From contig JAEYLX010000027.1 of NCBI GenBank assembly GCA_023407575.1, positions 135,836 through 199,835 of the forward strand: a stretch of 64,000 nt of DNA, given 5' to 3'. The stretch comes from Bacillota bacterium. GTDB taxonomy: Bacteria > Bacillota > Clostridia > Lachnospirales > Lachnospiraceae. The notes under the pieces were generated by a model that was given only the letters and a program-made list of their open reading frames with translations, searched no databases and was not told the origin of the DNA. Numbering within the stretch: position 1 is the first letter of the stretch; every line of letters starts with the position of its first letter. This document shows positions 53,782 through 62,116 of the stretch, piece after piece. The translations under genes and the position numbers were made by a program.

Positions 53782-53815
53782 AACCCTTTAAAGCCTAGTA
53801 TTTAAAGGGTTCTTC
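53782..53815 (+). terminator. Terminator after the acetyltransferase
   Basis: AACCCTTTAAA (53782-53792) pairs perfectly with TTTAAAGGGTT (53801-53811), followed by CTTCCTTATT. Confidence 0.75.
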
Positions 53816-53991
53816 CTTATTCTTTCGTTGCTTTGACAAACAAATGAAAGGATAAAATCCTTTTAAATGGTAACTAAATACAAGTCAATGATATATAAAT
53901 TATGTAAATTATGTAAATTATCAATTGACATCTGTAATTATCTATTTTATAATAAACGTACATATGTTCTGTATTATAAGGAGGAAATATC

Positions 53992-54357
53992 ATGGATGGA
54001 ATTAAAAGGCACAACATTAATCATGATTGCGCTTGGTCAGAGATGGTGGAAGCAGGAGATTTTGTTTTTTTAAATTTTTGTGTTGGAAATGTGGGACAAT
54101 CTTTCGAAGCGCAAGTTAATGGAGCGATAGATGACATGGAAAATCGCTTAAAGCAAATTGATTTGGCTTTAGATTCGGTTGTAAAGATTGATGTTTTGCT
54201 AAGAGATGCATGGAATATTCCGATTATGGAAAGTGTTTTCAAGCAACGTTTTAATGGGACCTATCCGGCAAGAAAAACAATCCAGACTGATTTTGCACAT
54301 ATTGGTGGACCAGATGGGTTACATATTCAGATAGATGCAATCGCATACAAGAAATAG
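53992..54357 (+). CDS. RidA family protein
   Basis: A 121-residue YjgF/RidA-type protein, which deaminates reactive enamine/imine intermediates in many bacteria. It shows the FVFLNFCVGNVG segment, the IDVLLRDAWNIPIMESVF segment, the catalytic Arg region in YPARKTIQTDF and the C-terminal IQIDAIAYKK. The start is ATG 53992 behind AAGGAGG. A VOC-domain gene follows after 14 bp, so a small operon is likely. Confidence 0.9.
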   Translation: MDGIKRHNINHDCAWSEMVEAGDFVFLNFCVGNVGQSFEAQVNGAIDDMENRLKQIDLALDSVVKIDVLLRDAWNIPIMESVFKQRFNGTYPARKTIQTDFAHIGGPDGLHIQIDAIAYKK

Positions 54358-54371
54358 GGGATATTAACGTT

Positions 54372-54797
54372 ATGGATGAAAATTTGAAAATTAAAATGTA
54401 TTCATTTACTATAGACAGTAAAGACCCGCATGAACTAGCAAAATTTTATGCATCGCTGCTTAAGTGGGAATTTATGATTATGGATGAAGATTGGGCATGT
54501 GTATACGCTCCTGGAACCAATCAGGGTTCCTACCCAGGCATATTGTTTCAACGAAATCCAGAGTATCAACCGCCTTTGTGGCCTGAAGTGCCTGAAGCTC
54601 AACAACAAATGGCACATATTGACTTCGCAGTTAATGATTTAGAAAAATCAGTTCAATATGCTATTCAATGTGGAGCAACTGTCGCAGCTGAGCAATTTTC
54701 TAATACTTGGAGAGTTATGTATGACCCCGCCGGACACCCTTTTTGCTTATGTCAAATGAAATCAATTATTGAGAGTGCCCATTTTGCGTTGTTATAG
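54372..54797 (+). CDS. VOC (glyoxalase-like) family protein
   Basis: A 141-residue vicinal-oxygen-chelate protein with the DPHELAKFYASLLKWEF start, the metal-type HIDFAVNDLEKSV segment and the C-terminal MYDPAGHPFCLC. The exact reaction is not visible; the family includes glyoxalases, dioxygenases and fosfomycin or bleomycin resistance proteins. It is co-transcribed with the RidA gene. Confidence 0.88.
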   Translation: MDENLKIKMYSFTIDSKDPHELAKFYASLLKWEFMIMDEDWACVYAPGTNQGSYPGILFQRNPEYQPPLWPEVPEAQQQMAHIDFAVNDLEKSVQYAIQCGATVAAEQFSNTWRVMYDPAGHPFCLCQMKSIIESAHFALL

Positions 54798-54919
54798 TAA
54801 TCCCAATATGGTCTAGAAGATATGCGGACATAGAAGTAAGATTGTAGTAATTTACTTATTGTAAGGCCAATATACTTGGTTTTCGTACATTTTTTTATAA
54901 CAACTTTTAAATCTTCCTA

Positions 54920-54950
54920 TTGACTTTAACGTCGCGTCAACTTGTATATT
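54920..54950 (+). promoter_or_regulatory. MerR-type promoter with 19-bp spacer
   Basis: TTGACT (54920-54925), a 19-bp spacer and TATATT (54945-54950). The long spacer with an inner dyad TTAACG-TCG-CGTCAA is the hallmark of MerR-activated promoters. The MerR gene lies directly downstream, suggesting self-activation. Confidence 0.7.
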
Positions 54951-54973
54951 AATACTCGAAAGGAGGGATAGTC

Positions 54974-55981
54974 ATCGAACTGCAAACTATCAGTCAAGTA
55001 TCAAAGTACTTTTCTATCTCAACCCGTACACTTAGGTATTACGAGCAAATCGGGTTGATTATTCCTACAAAAAAGGAAGATTCTACATACCGGGCCTACG
55101 ATACAGAAGCCATCACTCGTCTGCGACAGATAATCGTTCTTCGTAAACTGCGTATACCGCTCAAACAGATTGCAGAGATTCTGCAAAGTGCGGATGCCCG
55201 TATTGCAATTGATGCCTTTGAACGTAACCTTGCAGATATTGAAGATGAAATAACAGCACTCTCCACAATTCGCAGCGTCATCAAGACTTTTATCTCACAT
55301 CTAAATCTTGGAACCGCGAAGTTCGCATTGCCGGATGATGAAGGCTTATTAGAAATTGTGGATTCATTGACTGTCTCTAAAATTAATTTCAAGGAGGAAA
55401 AGTCAATGGAAGAATTGAACAAAGCAAATGAAAGTTTAAACAAAATGGAGGACAAAGATGTGCGGATTGTTTACCTTCCACCCATGACTGTGGCTGCTGC
55501 TTACGTCTCGGGAGAAGGCTGTGAAGGTAAATCGACTGACATGATATCACAATTTGTAAATGAAAGTGGGTTACTAAAAATTAAACCAGATGCCCGAAGT
55601 TTTGGTTTCGACTGCTCTAAAGAGGCAGCAGTACTTGGAGAGCCTTCGCAGGTATATGAGGCGTGGGTGTCTGTTCCAGACGATATGGAGATACCTGCAC
55701 CTTTAGTAAAGCGAACGTTTGAGGGCGGGTTATATGCTGCACATGTGTTGAGAGCCTGGGACTTCCAGGACTGGCGTTTATTAAGAGAATGGGTTAATAC
55801 AAGTGATAAATATGATAATGACTTTAATTCTCCACGCTGGATATCGGAGGAAACGGTTGCGGGACAAGGCTTTGAAGAAACATTAAATTTCTATAATTTT
55901 ATAAAAAAAGGCAGTAAGATGGAAGACCTACAGCTTGATTTACTGTTTCCGATTAAGGAGAAGATGAATGAAAGTATTTAA
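54974..55981 (+). CDS. MerR-family regulator with GyrI-like effector domain (ATC start)
   Basis: A 335-residue MerR regulator: HTH with ELQTISQVSKYFSISTRTL then RYYEQIGL (1-30), a coiled linker, and a C-terminal effector-binding domain (about 155-320, GyrI/AraC-type, with FEGGLYAAHVL). The HTH reads open back to ATC 54974, seven bases after AGGAGGG, with an in-frame TAA at 54950; there is no ATG, GTG or TTG in between. Relatives start MELQTIS, so ATC appears to replace ATG. The only canonical start (TTG 55055) would remove most of the HTH. It overlaps the next gene by 14 bp. Confidence 0.8.
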   Translation: MELQTISQVSKYFSISTRTLRYYEQIGLIIPTKKEDSTYRAYDTEAITRLRQIIVLRKLRIPLKQIAEILQSADARIAIDAFERNLADIEDEITALSTIRSVIKTFISHLNLGTAKFALPDDEGLLEIVDSLTVSKINFKEEKSMEELNKANESLNKMEDKDVRIVYLPPMTVAAAYVSGEGCEGKSTDMISQFVNESGLLKIKPDARSFGFDCSKEAAVLGEPSQVYEAWVSVPDDMEIPAPLVKRTFEGGLYAAHVLRAWDFQDWRLLREWVNTSDKYDNDFNSPRWISEETVAGQGFEETLNFYNFIKKGSKMEDLQLDLLFPIKEKMNESI

Positions 55982-56585
55982 TATTGGCCAGATAATACCA
56001 TTTGGCGGTTATAACTGGCGTGTCCTTGAAATACAAAATAACGAGGCTTTGATTATAACCGAAGAAATAATTGATCAACGTCCTTACCATGACGCATACA
56101 AAGATATAACATGGGCTGACTGCTCTTTAAGAAAATATCTTAATAATGAGTTCTATGACAATTTCAACGCAATTGACAAGACAAGAATAATTTCAGTGCT
56201 GAATAAAAATCTTGATAATCAGTGGTATGGTTCAAAAGGTGGAGAAGATACGAGGGACAATATATTTTTATTAAGTCTTGAGGAAGTGTGCAAGTATTTC
56301 GGTGATAGTCTTTCGAAACTACATAACCGTGGGAAAAATCAAAGGTATTGGTTTGAAAGAAAGGATGAAAACAATAGTAAGCGTTTAGCGAGACTTCAGG
56401 GTAAAGAATGGTGTTGGTGGTGGTGGCTTCGGTCACCCGGCCGCGTCAATGTAAAAGCTGTATACATCTTTGGGACTGACGGTAATATAGGGATTCAAGG
56501 TAACAATATATTAATAGGCAACCTTAGTGATGGCAAATGTACGGGTGGTGTCCGCCCCGCATTGTGGTTAAGGCTGGAAGTGTAA
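55968..56585 (+). CDS. DUF6273 domain protein, first tandem copy
   Basis: A 205-residue soluble protein with the DUF6273 pattern: GQIIPFGGYNWRVLEIQNNEAL, TWADCSLRKYLNNEFY, GGEDTRDNIFLLSLEEV, the Trp-rich WWWWLRSPGR and the ending GGVRPALWLRL. The fold is probably C-type-lectin/FGE-like, by resemblance to FGE-sulfatase domains; function unknown. It starts at ATG 55968 behind AAGGAGAAG inside the MerR gene and overlaps it by 14 bp. A paralogue follows 95 bp later. Confidence 0.85.
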   Translation: MKVFNIGQIIPFGGYNWRVLEIQNNEALIITEEIIDQRPYHDAYKDITWADCSLRKYLNNEFYDNFNAIDKTRIISVLNKNLDNQWYGSKGGEDTRDNIFLLSLEEVCKYFGDSLSKLHNRGKNQRYWFERKDENNSKRLARLQGKEWCWWWWLRSPGRVNVKAVYIFGTDGNIGIQGNNILIGNLSDGKCTGGVRPALWLRLEV

Positions 56586-56680
56586 AAAAGGTTTCATACT
56601 TACTAAGAAGAAAGCATTTGAGTGATTAATAGACTGAAGGAAGACTTACTAACCGAGGAAGAATGCAAAAGGGAGGTAAA

Positions 56681-57289
56681 ATGCAAGTAGGAGATGAAAT
56701 AGTATTTGGTATGTACGAATGGCATATACTTGACATTCAAAATAACAAAGCGTTGATTATAACGAAGGATATTATAGAACAACGCCCTTACCATATTGCT
56801 TGTAAAGATACGACATGGGCTGACTGTGCATTAAGGAAATACCTTAACGGTGAATTCTATAATAAGTTTACTGCGAATGATAGAGCAAGAATAATTCCTG
56901 TAATAAATTATAATCTAAATAATCCCTGGTATGACTCAATTGGTGGTGAAGATACCCAAGACAATATTTTTCTATTGGATATTGAGGAGGTAGTATGCAA
57001 ATATTTCGGTGATAGTAGCGCAAATCTGCAAAATAGAAGTCCGAAGCAAAAATATTGGTTTCAAAAAAAAGACAAAAACAATAGTAAGAGAATCGCTAGG
57101 TTTAAGGGTGGTATCTGGTGGTGGTGGCTTCGGTCACCCGGGCGCTCTAATGTGAGAGGTGTTTACATCCACGGAGATGGCAATTTGGGTATCCAAGGAA
57201 ACAATATTGGAGGATATAATAGCAAAGGTTTCCACTATTTAGGAGATAATAATGGCGGTGTTCGGCCTGCTTTATGGTTGGAACTATAA
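56681..57289 (+). CDS. DUF6273 domain protein, second tandem copy
   Basis: A 202-residue paralogue of the preceding gene, with MQVGDEIVFGMYEWHILDIQ, TWADCALRKYLNGEFY, GEDTQDNIFLLDIEEV, WWWWLRSPGRSNV and NGGVRPALWLEL. It diverges most in the C-terminal loops (DGDGNLGIQ against TDGNIGIQ). Tandem duplication is the simplest explanation. The start is ATG 56681 behind GGGAGG; an in-frame ATG at 56663 lies before that box. Confidence 0.87.
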   Translation: MQVGDEIVFGMYEWHILDIQNNKALIITKDIIEQRPYHIACKDTTWADCALRKYLNGEFYNKFTANDRARIIPVINYNLNNPWYDSIGGEDTQDNIFLLDIEEVVCKYFGDSSANLQNRSPKQKYWFQKKDKNNSKRIARFKGGIWWWWLRSPGRSNVRGVYIHGDGNLGIQGNNIGGYNSKGFHYLGDNNGGVRPALWLEL

Positions 57290-57333
57290 AAAACGAAAAC
57301 GAGAATATATAGAATAAGTTTTAATTGATTTCC

Positions 57334-57372
57334 AAAGCCTCTTATACGTAAGTGTTTAAGGGGCTTTATCAT
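57334..57372 (+). terminator. Terminator after the DUF6273 genes
   Basis: AAAGCCTCTTA pairs with TAAGGGGCTTT (one G-U pair) around an ACGTAAGTGT loop, then ATCATTATCTTT. Confidence 0.6.
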
Positions 57373-57575
57373 TATCTTTATAATTTCAATATTACTATAT
57401 ATTACAATAGAATTGAAATAATATCCAATGAATGATATATTAGTAATACAAACTATATTTAAAATAATGCTAAATAGAAGAGAAAATAATGAATCTATTT
57501 AGCAGCAAGGAAAGAAATTAGTTGTTTTGCCCAGGTTGGGGTATAATAAAGATTAAATAAAAGGAGGATTTAAAT

Positions 57576-57923
57576 ATGAACAAGTTTATATTTAATGATT
57601 ATTTTCATGAGCCAGAAGGAAAAATTGCCAAGCGTATGCTTTTCAAAAGCGATAATGTAATTGCATTTGTTTTAAACATTGCTAAAGGAGAAATACTACC
57701 AGGACATACCCATCTGGAATCAACACTTTTTCTGCAGGTCATGGATGGGAATGCTAAGGTGATCACAGATGGTAAAGAAACTCCATTGCAGGTGGGCGAG
57801 TTAATGCAGGTTGATGGACAGGAAAGCTTACAGGTTATAAATACCGGTGATAAGGTTTTACGCCTTTTCGTAACAATTTCACCAATGGGTTCTGAAGCCT
57901 TTGCAACAGATGCAAATGTTTAA
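57576..57923 (+). CDS. Cupin-domain protein
   Basis: A 115-residue single-domain cupin with metal-ligand-type motif GHTHLESTLFLQVMDG and GELMQVDGQESLQV. The missing second His at the usual third position makes the metal site uncertain. The start is an ATG behind AAAGGAGG. Single gene, bidirectional terminator downstream. The substrate is unknown. Confidence 0.85.
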   Translation: MNKFIFNDYFHEPEGKIAKRMLFKSDNVIAFVLNIAKGEILPGHTHLESTLFLQVMDGNAKVITDGKETPLQVGELMQVDGQESLQVINTGDKVLRLFVTISPMGSEAFATDANV

Positions 57924-57942
57924 AAATAAATAATAATTCTTA

Positions 57943-57999
57943 ATGAAAAAAATCGCTAGAATTTACTCTGACAGGAAAATTATTAGCGATTTTTTTCAT
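57943..57999. terminator. Bidirectional terminator after the cupin gene
   Basis: ATGAAAAAAATCGCTA (57943-57958) and TAGCGATTTTTTTCAT (57984-57999) form a perfect 16-bp stem whose arms carry the A and T runs, so it can terminate either way. Confidence 0.85.
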
Positions 58000-58103
58000 G
58001 TATTAATTCAAAGGATACGTTTTAGAACAAAGACTAAAACGTATATCTCTTTAAATTATTTATAGTGAAAGTAACCAAATCTTTATTTTAGGAGGTATGC
58101 TAT

Positions 58104-59225
58104 TTGTTTAAGTGCCTTAAGAACTATAAAAAGCTTTATATTGTTATAGGGGTAATAATATTAATATTATTAGTTTACTTTTTTTGGCCGCTATCATTTA
58201 AAGCTAATAATATGGAACAAATTAGTATTACAATTGTTAAAGTTATAAATGGTACAAGAGATTATTACGAGTTAAATGAACAGGAAGTAAGTGACTTCGC
58301 AAAAATACTTGAAAAGTCCAAGTTTTATCGTGGTACAACCACGCCTGAGAGGATGTTTAGAGACAAATGTGTAACTGCACTAGTATGCGGAGGCATAAGT
58401 CCAAATATAACGATCTATTATGATACAGATAAAACTTACGTTTTTGCAACTATCTCCACAAGTATTTTCAAAAACATGGATTATAGAATAAGTAATAAAG
58501 ATGAAATAAATGATTATATTGAGCAAACAGTTAATACAGAAATTTCTGAATTTAAAGAATTTCCAAAGAGTGTAGTAGTTTCTAATAACACCAATAACAA
58601 TATGGAAACAAATGGGAGTCTAAATAAGCAAAGTAATTCAGAACAAAGGTTAACTAGTATACCTGACCAAAGTACCAGCGGTAGTATCTATGACCGCAAC
58701 GGAGTTCTTTTAGCCACGAATAAGCTTTCTTATTCAGTTGTCATGAAGGATACAGCGATTCTTGATGATGACTATAATGACATCATCTATAAATTGATTA
58801 AAATAATAGAAGATAATGGAGACTCCCTTTATAACGAATTTTACATCAGTCAGAATGAATTGGGTGAATTAGAGTTTACCGTGGAAGGCTCATCCTTGAC
58901 GCAATTTAAGAAGAATGCCTTTGCCTATATTCTTAAGGATGGTAACCTGACCGAAGAGCAGCTAAATGCGACCGCGGAAAGTGTTTATGAGTTTCTACGG
59001 ATGGGTACCGGTAATGGAGATAACCATATGTTTAATATACCTGATAAATATTCAATAGAAGATACCCTGAAAATCATGAGTGTTCGATACGCGTTATTCT
59101 GCAATTTTCCAAAGAATCATCAAATTATTGTTGCGTCTAAAGTAAGCGATGACACTGTGACAGCTGTCATGGAGAGTAATGCTGATCTGCAGGGGGTTGA
59201 AATTCAACAGCAGACCAGCCAATAG
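58104..59225 (+). CDS. Chimeric protein: membrane-anchored N-terminal domain fused to a PBP2 dimerisation-domain fragment
   Basis: A 373-residue protein. Residues 1-30 are a membrane anchor, 34-145 a globular domain without clear family (DUF5301-like), 150-190 an Asn/Ser linker. From residue 193 (GSIYDRNGVLLATN) to the end it matches PBP2 residues about 65-243 encoded at 17284-20124, at DNA as well as protein level, and stops where PBP2 continues (QQQTSQ against QKQTSRHYEY). It has no transpeptidase domain. The start is TTG 58104 after AGGAGG. It may be a decoy or adaptor of the elongasome, or a decaying duplicate. Confidence 0.8.
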   Translation: MFKCLKNYKKLYIVIGVIILILLVYFFWPLSFKANNMEQISITIVKVINGTRDYYELNEQEVSDFAKILEKSKFYRGTTTPERMFRDKCVTALVCGGISPNITIYYDTDKTYVFATISTSIFKNMDYRISNKDEINDYIEQTVNTEISEFKEFPKSVVVSNNTNNNMETNGSLNKQSNSEQRLTSIPDQSTSGSIYDRNGVLLATNKLSYSVVMKDTAILDDDYNDIIYKLIKIIEDNGDSLYNEFYISQNELGELEFTVEGSSLTQFKKNAFAYILKDGNLTEEQLNATAESVYEFLRMGTGNGDNHMFNIPDKYSIEDTLKIMSVRYALFCNFPKNHQIIVASKVSDDTVTAVMESNADLQGVEIQQQTSQ

Positions 59226-59305
59226 CTTCAATTTTAATATTAGCTTGATAGATATGAAATGATTTGATATAGTATATTTATTACAAATGGAAGGAATTGG
59301 TATAT

Positions 59306-59462
59306 ATGTTAAATAAAAGCATTGATTTTGAGGTGGCATTAGGATAAAGCCGAAGGTATTTATATAAAATTAAAACCGCCTTTGGTTGTTATTCTTTTGC
59401 CATCATTTAAAGTGCGAATAGTAAAGATAACCATAATAGGGGGCTCTGCAAATGCGGAATGA
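59306..59462 (+). pseudogene. Possible frameshifted short gene
   Basis: Behind GGAAGG an ATG at 59306 opens MLNKSIDFEVALG then TAA; shifting one base near 59341 continues DKAEGIYIKLKPPLVVILL to a TGA at 59460. The join reads like a coherent protein, but no family is known, and the end overlaps the next gene start. It may be chance. Confidence 0.25.
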
Positions 59463-60168
59463 TTATAAAAAAATAATTGAAAAGTGTGAAGCGAATAGTC
59501 ATTTAATTAGTATGATTTCAATAGATGAAATCATCAGATTTGGACATTCAATGGGACTAAACGGAGAGAGTAAAGTACTTGATTTATGCTGTGGATATGG
59601 TGAAATGTTAAAAATCTTACATGAAGCGTTTGACATTTATGGAACAGGTGTTGATATCACAAGTGAATTCATCGATGAAGGAAATAACCGACTACAGTCA
59701 AACAGCATTAAAAAAGTAAAATTAATACTCGGAGATATATTGAAATATGAAACAAGTGAACAATTTGATGTGGTAATACTAAGTGAAACTTTTGGCAGTA
59801 TAGCACAGACCATTGCAATTGGTGAAAAGTACCTAAAAAATGGTGGAATATTAGTGTATTGTAAAGTATATTCTAAAGTACCAAATCCACCGCAAGAATT
59901 AATAGACTTTGATGAAGAAGTACTTCCGTTGGAAGAACTTAACAAAATATTCAACGGTCTCGGTTATTACATAACCCATATGGCAAGCGATACGAATAGT
60001 GATTGGGAACGCTATATTACCTGGAGTGCAAGAAGAGATATTAATGCATTGAGAAAAAATCCAAACAATGAAGAACTAAAAGCATGGATAAATAAATGGT
60101 ACAATATGTACTTTGTTTATCGTCGTCCCTATGAAGGGCAAGCATTGTTTGGACTAGAAAAGCTGTAA
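59452..60168 (+). CDS. SAM-dependent methyltransferase (class I)
   Basis: A 238-residue methyltransferase with SAM-binding motif I LDLCCGYGEMLKIL, motif II GVDITSEF and LILGDIL, and post-motif FDVVILSETFG. The substrate is unknown. The start is ATG 59452 after AGGGGG. The gene is bordered by a transposon end on its right, so it may belong to transferred DNA. Confidence 0.85.
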   Translation: MRNDYKKIIEKCEANSHLISMISIDEIIRFGHSMGLNGESKVLDLCCGYGEMLKILHEAFDIYGTGVDITSEFIDEGNNRLQSNSIKKVKLILGDILKYETSEQFDVVILSETFGSIAQTIAIGEKYLKNGGILVYCKVYSKVPNPPQELIDFDEEVLPLEELNKIFNGLGYYITHMASDTNSDWERYITWSARRDINALRKNPNNEELKAWINKWYNMYFVYRRPYEGQALFGLEKL

Positions 60169-60175
60169 GAATAAT

Positions 60176-60225
60176 AAAAAAACAAGTACAAGATACTGAA
60201 ACATATATCTTGTACTTGTTTTTTT
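60176..60225 (+). terminator. Terminator after the methyltransferase
   Basis: An AAAAAACAAGTACAAGATA arm pairs with TATCTTGTACTTGTTTTTT around a CTGAAACATA loop, with the T run included. It could act in both directions. Confidence 0.82.
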
Positions 60226-60260
60226 ATTTGACAGTACCAAAAATAATTAAAATCACAACA

Positions 60261-60470
60261 TATAACCAATTTTGTGTCACTATTACGAGAATTTACCACT
60301 TTTATATCAGATTATTAAATGAAAACAGTAATCGGAAAATTAATATTTACACAGTATGCATATATAATGCAATATATAACCATTTTTGTGTCACTAGAGT
60401 CTTAAATAGCAGAGAACATCATATTACCGGTTTTATGTCCTTAATATTACCAGATTTGTCTCCGTCGACA
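60261..60470 (-). repeat. Transposon end A: five transposase-binding-type repeats
   Basis: Five copies of a TAACCACTTTTGTGTCC-type motif lie at 60261-60280, 60291-60310, 60374-60394, 60421-60441 and 60444-60470, the last ending in TCGACA. Read from 60470 leftward, their order and spacing (0, 29, 76, 160, 190) mirror the other end at 60588. No matching second end was found to the left, so this is probably the residue of another element copy. Confidence 0.75.
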
Positions 60471-60587
60471 TTTTCTTAATTATTTTCATGTAGATATAAG
60501 AGCTAGTTAAAACTATTCGCGAAACCATAGTTTAACGAATAGATATAGTTTAAAATATCAAATCTATTTATGTTATACCATTCTTAA

Positions 60588-60815
60588 TGTCGAGGGACAC
60601 AAATTTGGTAACATCAAGGACACAAAACCGGTAAATTAATGTATCACTGCTATTTAAAGTTCACTATTAAAATAAAAAAGTGACACAAAAGTGGTTACAT
60701 AAAGTAATTATCTGCAAACTGAGTATAAAAAATTGATTTTTCTAGGCTGTTTATACATAAAAAACGGACATAAAAGTGGTAAATTGTTGTAATACGGACA
60801 CAAAAGTGGTTAAAT
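60588..60815 (+). repeat. Left end repeats of the cassette
   Basis: Five sites: 60588-60614, 60617-60636, 60680-60700, 60765-60785 and 60795-60815. The consensus is GGACACAAAAGTGGTTAAAT. Confidence 0.75.
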
Positions 60816-60988
60816 GTGTATCATAATATTAGTTTTAAATCTTTCATTTTCATAAATTTCAGATTACTTGAGTTGCTGGAATGAGCCCTTAGATGAAAAT
60901 GATACATCAGAGCCTATAAAAATTAATATCTTGAATCTGTTATAATATGACACTCAACTCCTGGTGTTTCAATTTTTTAAGAATGTTA

Positions 60989-61047
60989 AATGAACAAAAT
61001 CACTAAGAATTTGCCTATTGGGGTATATTCTAGCGATTTTGTTCATT
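60989..61047. terminator. Terminator of the GNAT gene
   Basis: AATGAACAAAATCACTAAGA(AT) at 60989-61010 pairs with ATTCTAGCGATTTTGTTCAT(T) at 61027-61047 with two mismatches. The stem is AT-rich; it lies just past the stop codon of the minus-strand gene, inside the cassette. Confidence 0.65.
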
Positions 61048-61087
61048 GGGTTTTTATAATTCGAATTTATTGATAAGGTGTAAGGTA

Positions 61088-62032
61088 TTAATCATGTAAT
61101 GCACATTCATCAATTCTACGAACTACACTATTCGTATAGGCAGTAAAATATTTAAGCCAGAAACCATATGCTGTAGGATTGAAACTCTCAAAGTCTACTC
61201 CTAGAAGCTTATATCCTTCTCCTTTTAACTTCCGTATCGTAAAATTCAATAAATTCTGATAGATGTTCTTTCCTCGAAATGCAGGAAGGCAGAATGCCCC
61301 ACAAATATTACAAATATTATCGACTTCTGTAACAAAATTTTCACCATTGCTTTTTACTTCAACAAATGCAATCAGCTTTTCACAATCTTTGGCAACAAAT
61401 AACCTAGAGTTGCGCTCCTCTGCACGAGCCAACCAAGATTTAAAATCCTCTAATGAAGAATACATAAAACATGGACTATTCCCCATATGTTCAGATTCCA
61501 TTTGACGCATTACTCTAACTTTAATAACATCTGATTTAGTAAGTTCTTCAAAATATATGCCATCACATGGCTGACATTCAAATTCCACCATTGACCTAAT
61601 GGCATCCATGCACCGAAGACCAAATCCATATGTAAAAAAAGCATTTACTGACTCCGCGTCATGTGCATAATGTCCTACTGCATGGTATGTTATATTATGT
61701 TTAACCCATTTTTCTGCAGCGAATTGATACATTTTTTGATATATTAATCTTCTATTCTCTTTTACCGCACCATGGGCATGTATAGGTGAGAAAGTTCCCT
61801 TGGCAGTTGAGTCAAATGCATTGTCCCATGGTTCATAACAACATAAAAACCCTATTAATTGGTCATCATCAAAAGCTGCGACACCAAGTCCAGTACTCGC
61901 AAAATACTCTAAATCGGGAAGCGCATCTATGCTAGGCAGAATTGGTACATATTCACGTTCTTCATAGTAGTTCGCTGTAGCAATTAACTTTGCACTTTCC
62001 ACATGTTTCTTCTCAAAATCTAAAATTTTCAT
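61088..62032 (-). CDS. Two-domain GNAT acetyltransferase, cassette passenger
   Basis: A 314-residue protein with two GNAT-like halves: about 1-150 (KILDFEKKHVESAKLIATANY, then GVAAFDDDQLIGFLCCYEP) and about 155-314 (GAFCLPAFRGKNIYQNLLNFTIR is the acetyl-CoA loop, GVDFESFNPTAYGFWLKYF). The substrate is unknown; similar folds acetylate drugs, peptides or polyamines. The ATG 62032 lies six bases after GGAGG (62039-62043), which can be buried in a hairpin; an 18-codon leader precedes it. The translation-attenuation-like layout suggests an inducible resistance or stress enzyme. Confidence 0.85.
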   Translation of the reverse strand: MKILDFEKKHVESAKLIATANYYEEREYVPILPSIDALPDLEYFASTGLGVAAFDDDQLIGFLCCYEPWDNAFDSTAKGTFSPIHAHGAVKENRRLIYQKMYQFAAEKWVKHNITYHAVGHYAHDAESVNAFFTYGFGLRCMDAIRSMVEFECQPCDGIYFEELTKSDVIKVRVMRQMESEHMGNSPCFMYSSLEDFKSWLARAEERNSRLFVAKDCEKLIAFVEVKSNGENFVTEVDNICNICGAFCLPAFRGKNIYQNLLNFTIRKLKGEGYKLLGVDFESFNPTAYGFWLKYFTAYTNSVVRRIDECALHD

Positions 62033-62038
62033 ATAAAT

Positions 62039-62081
62039 CCTCCATTCTAATGTGGAGGGTTATTTTACGTGAGCCCTCCTT
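62039..62081 (-). promoter_or_regulatory. Mutually exclusive hairpins controlling the GNAT ribosome binding site
   Basis: On the minus strand segment 1 AAGGAGGGCT (62081-62072), segment 2 ACCCTCCACA (62060-62051) and segment 3 TGGAGG (62044-62039). Segment 2 can pair with segment 1 (GGAGGG/CCCTCC) or with segment 3 (CCTCCA/TGGAGG). The 2:3 stem hides the ribosome binding site. Segment 1 lies within the leader ORF, so its translation should shift the balance. Confidence 0.65.
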
Positions 62082-62116
62082 ACACGTTCATTGTTAGTTG
62101 CATTTTTCTTAATCAT
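62060..62116 (-). CDS. Leader peptide upstream of the GNAT gene
   Basis: An 18-residue ORF, MIKKNATNNERVRRAHVK, begins at ATG 62116, nine bases after AAAAGGAG (62133-62126), and ends in TAA at 62062-62060, two bases before segment 2 of the hairpin. The RVRR stretch matches the Arg-X-Arg/Lys motif at which drug-bound ribosomes can stall in some erm leaders (established for macrolides). No experimental support here. Confidence 0.65.
   Translation of the reverse strand: MIKKNATNNERVRRAHVK

Noticed and set aside
53867..54073. 68-codon ORF before the RidA gene
   Set aside because: Lys/Tyr-rich, no ribosome binding site, overlaps the RidA start in another frame.
60210..60479. 89-codon plus-strand ORF
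   Set aside because: It overlaps a terminator and the repeat array of a transposon end; composition Ile/Tyr/Asn rich without domain.
60261..60815. CRISPR array
   Set aside because: Repeats are unevenly spaced, degenerate and in two orientations, fitting transposon ends rather than CRISPR.
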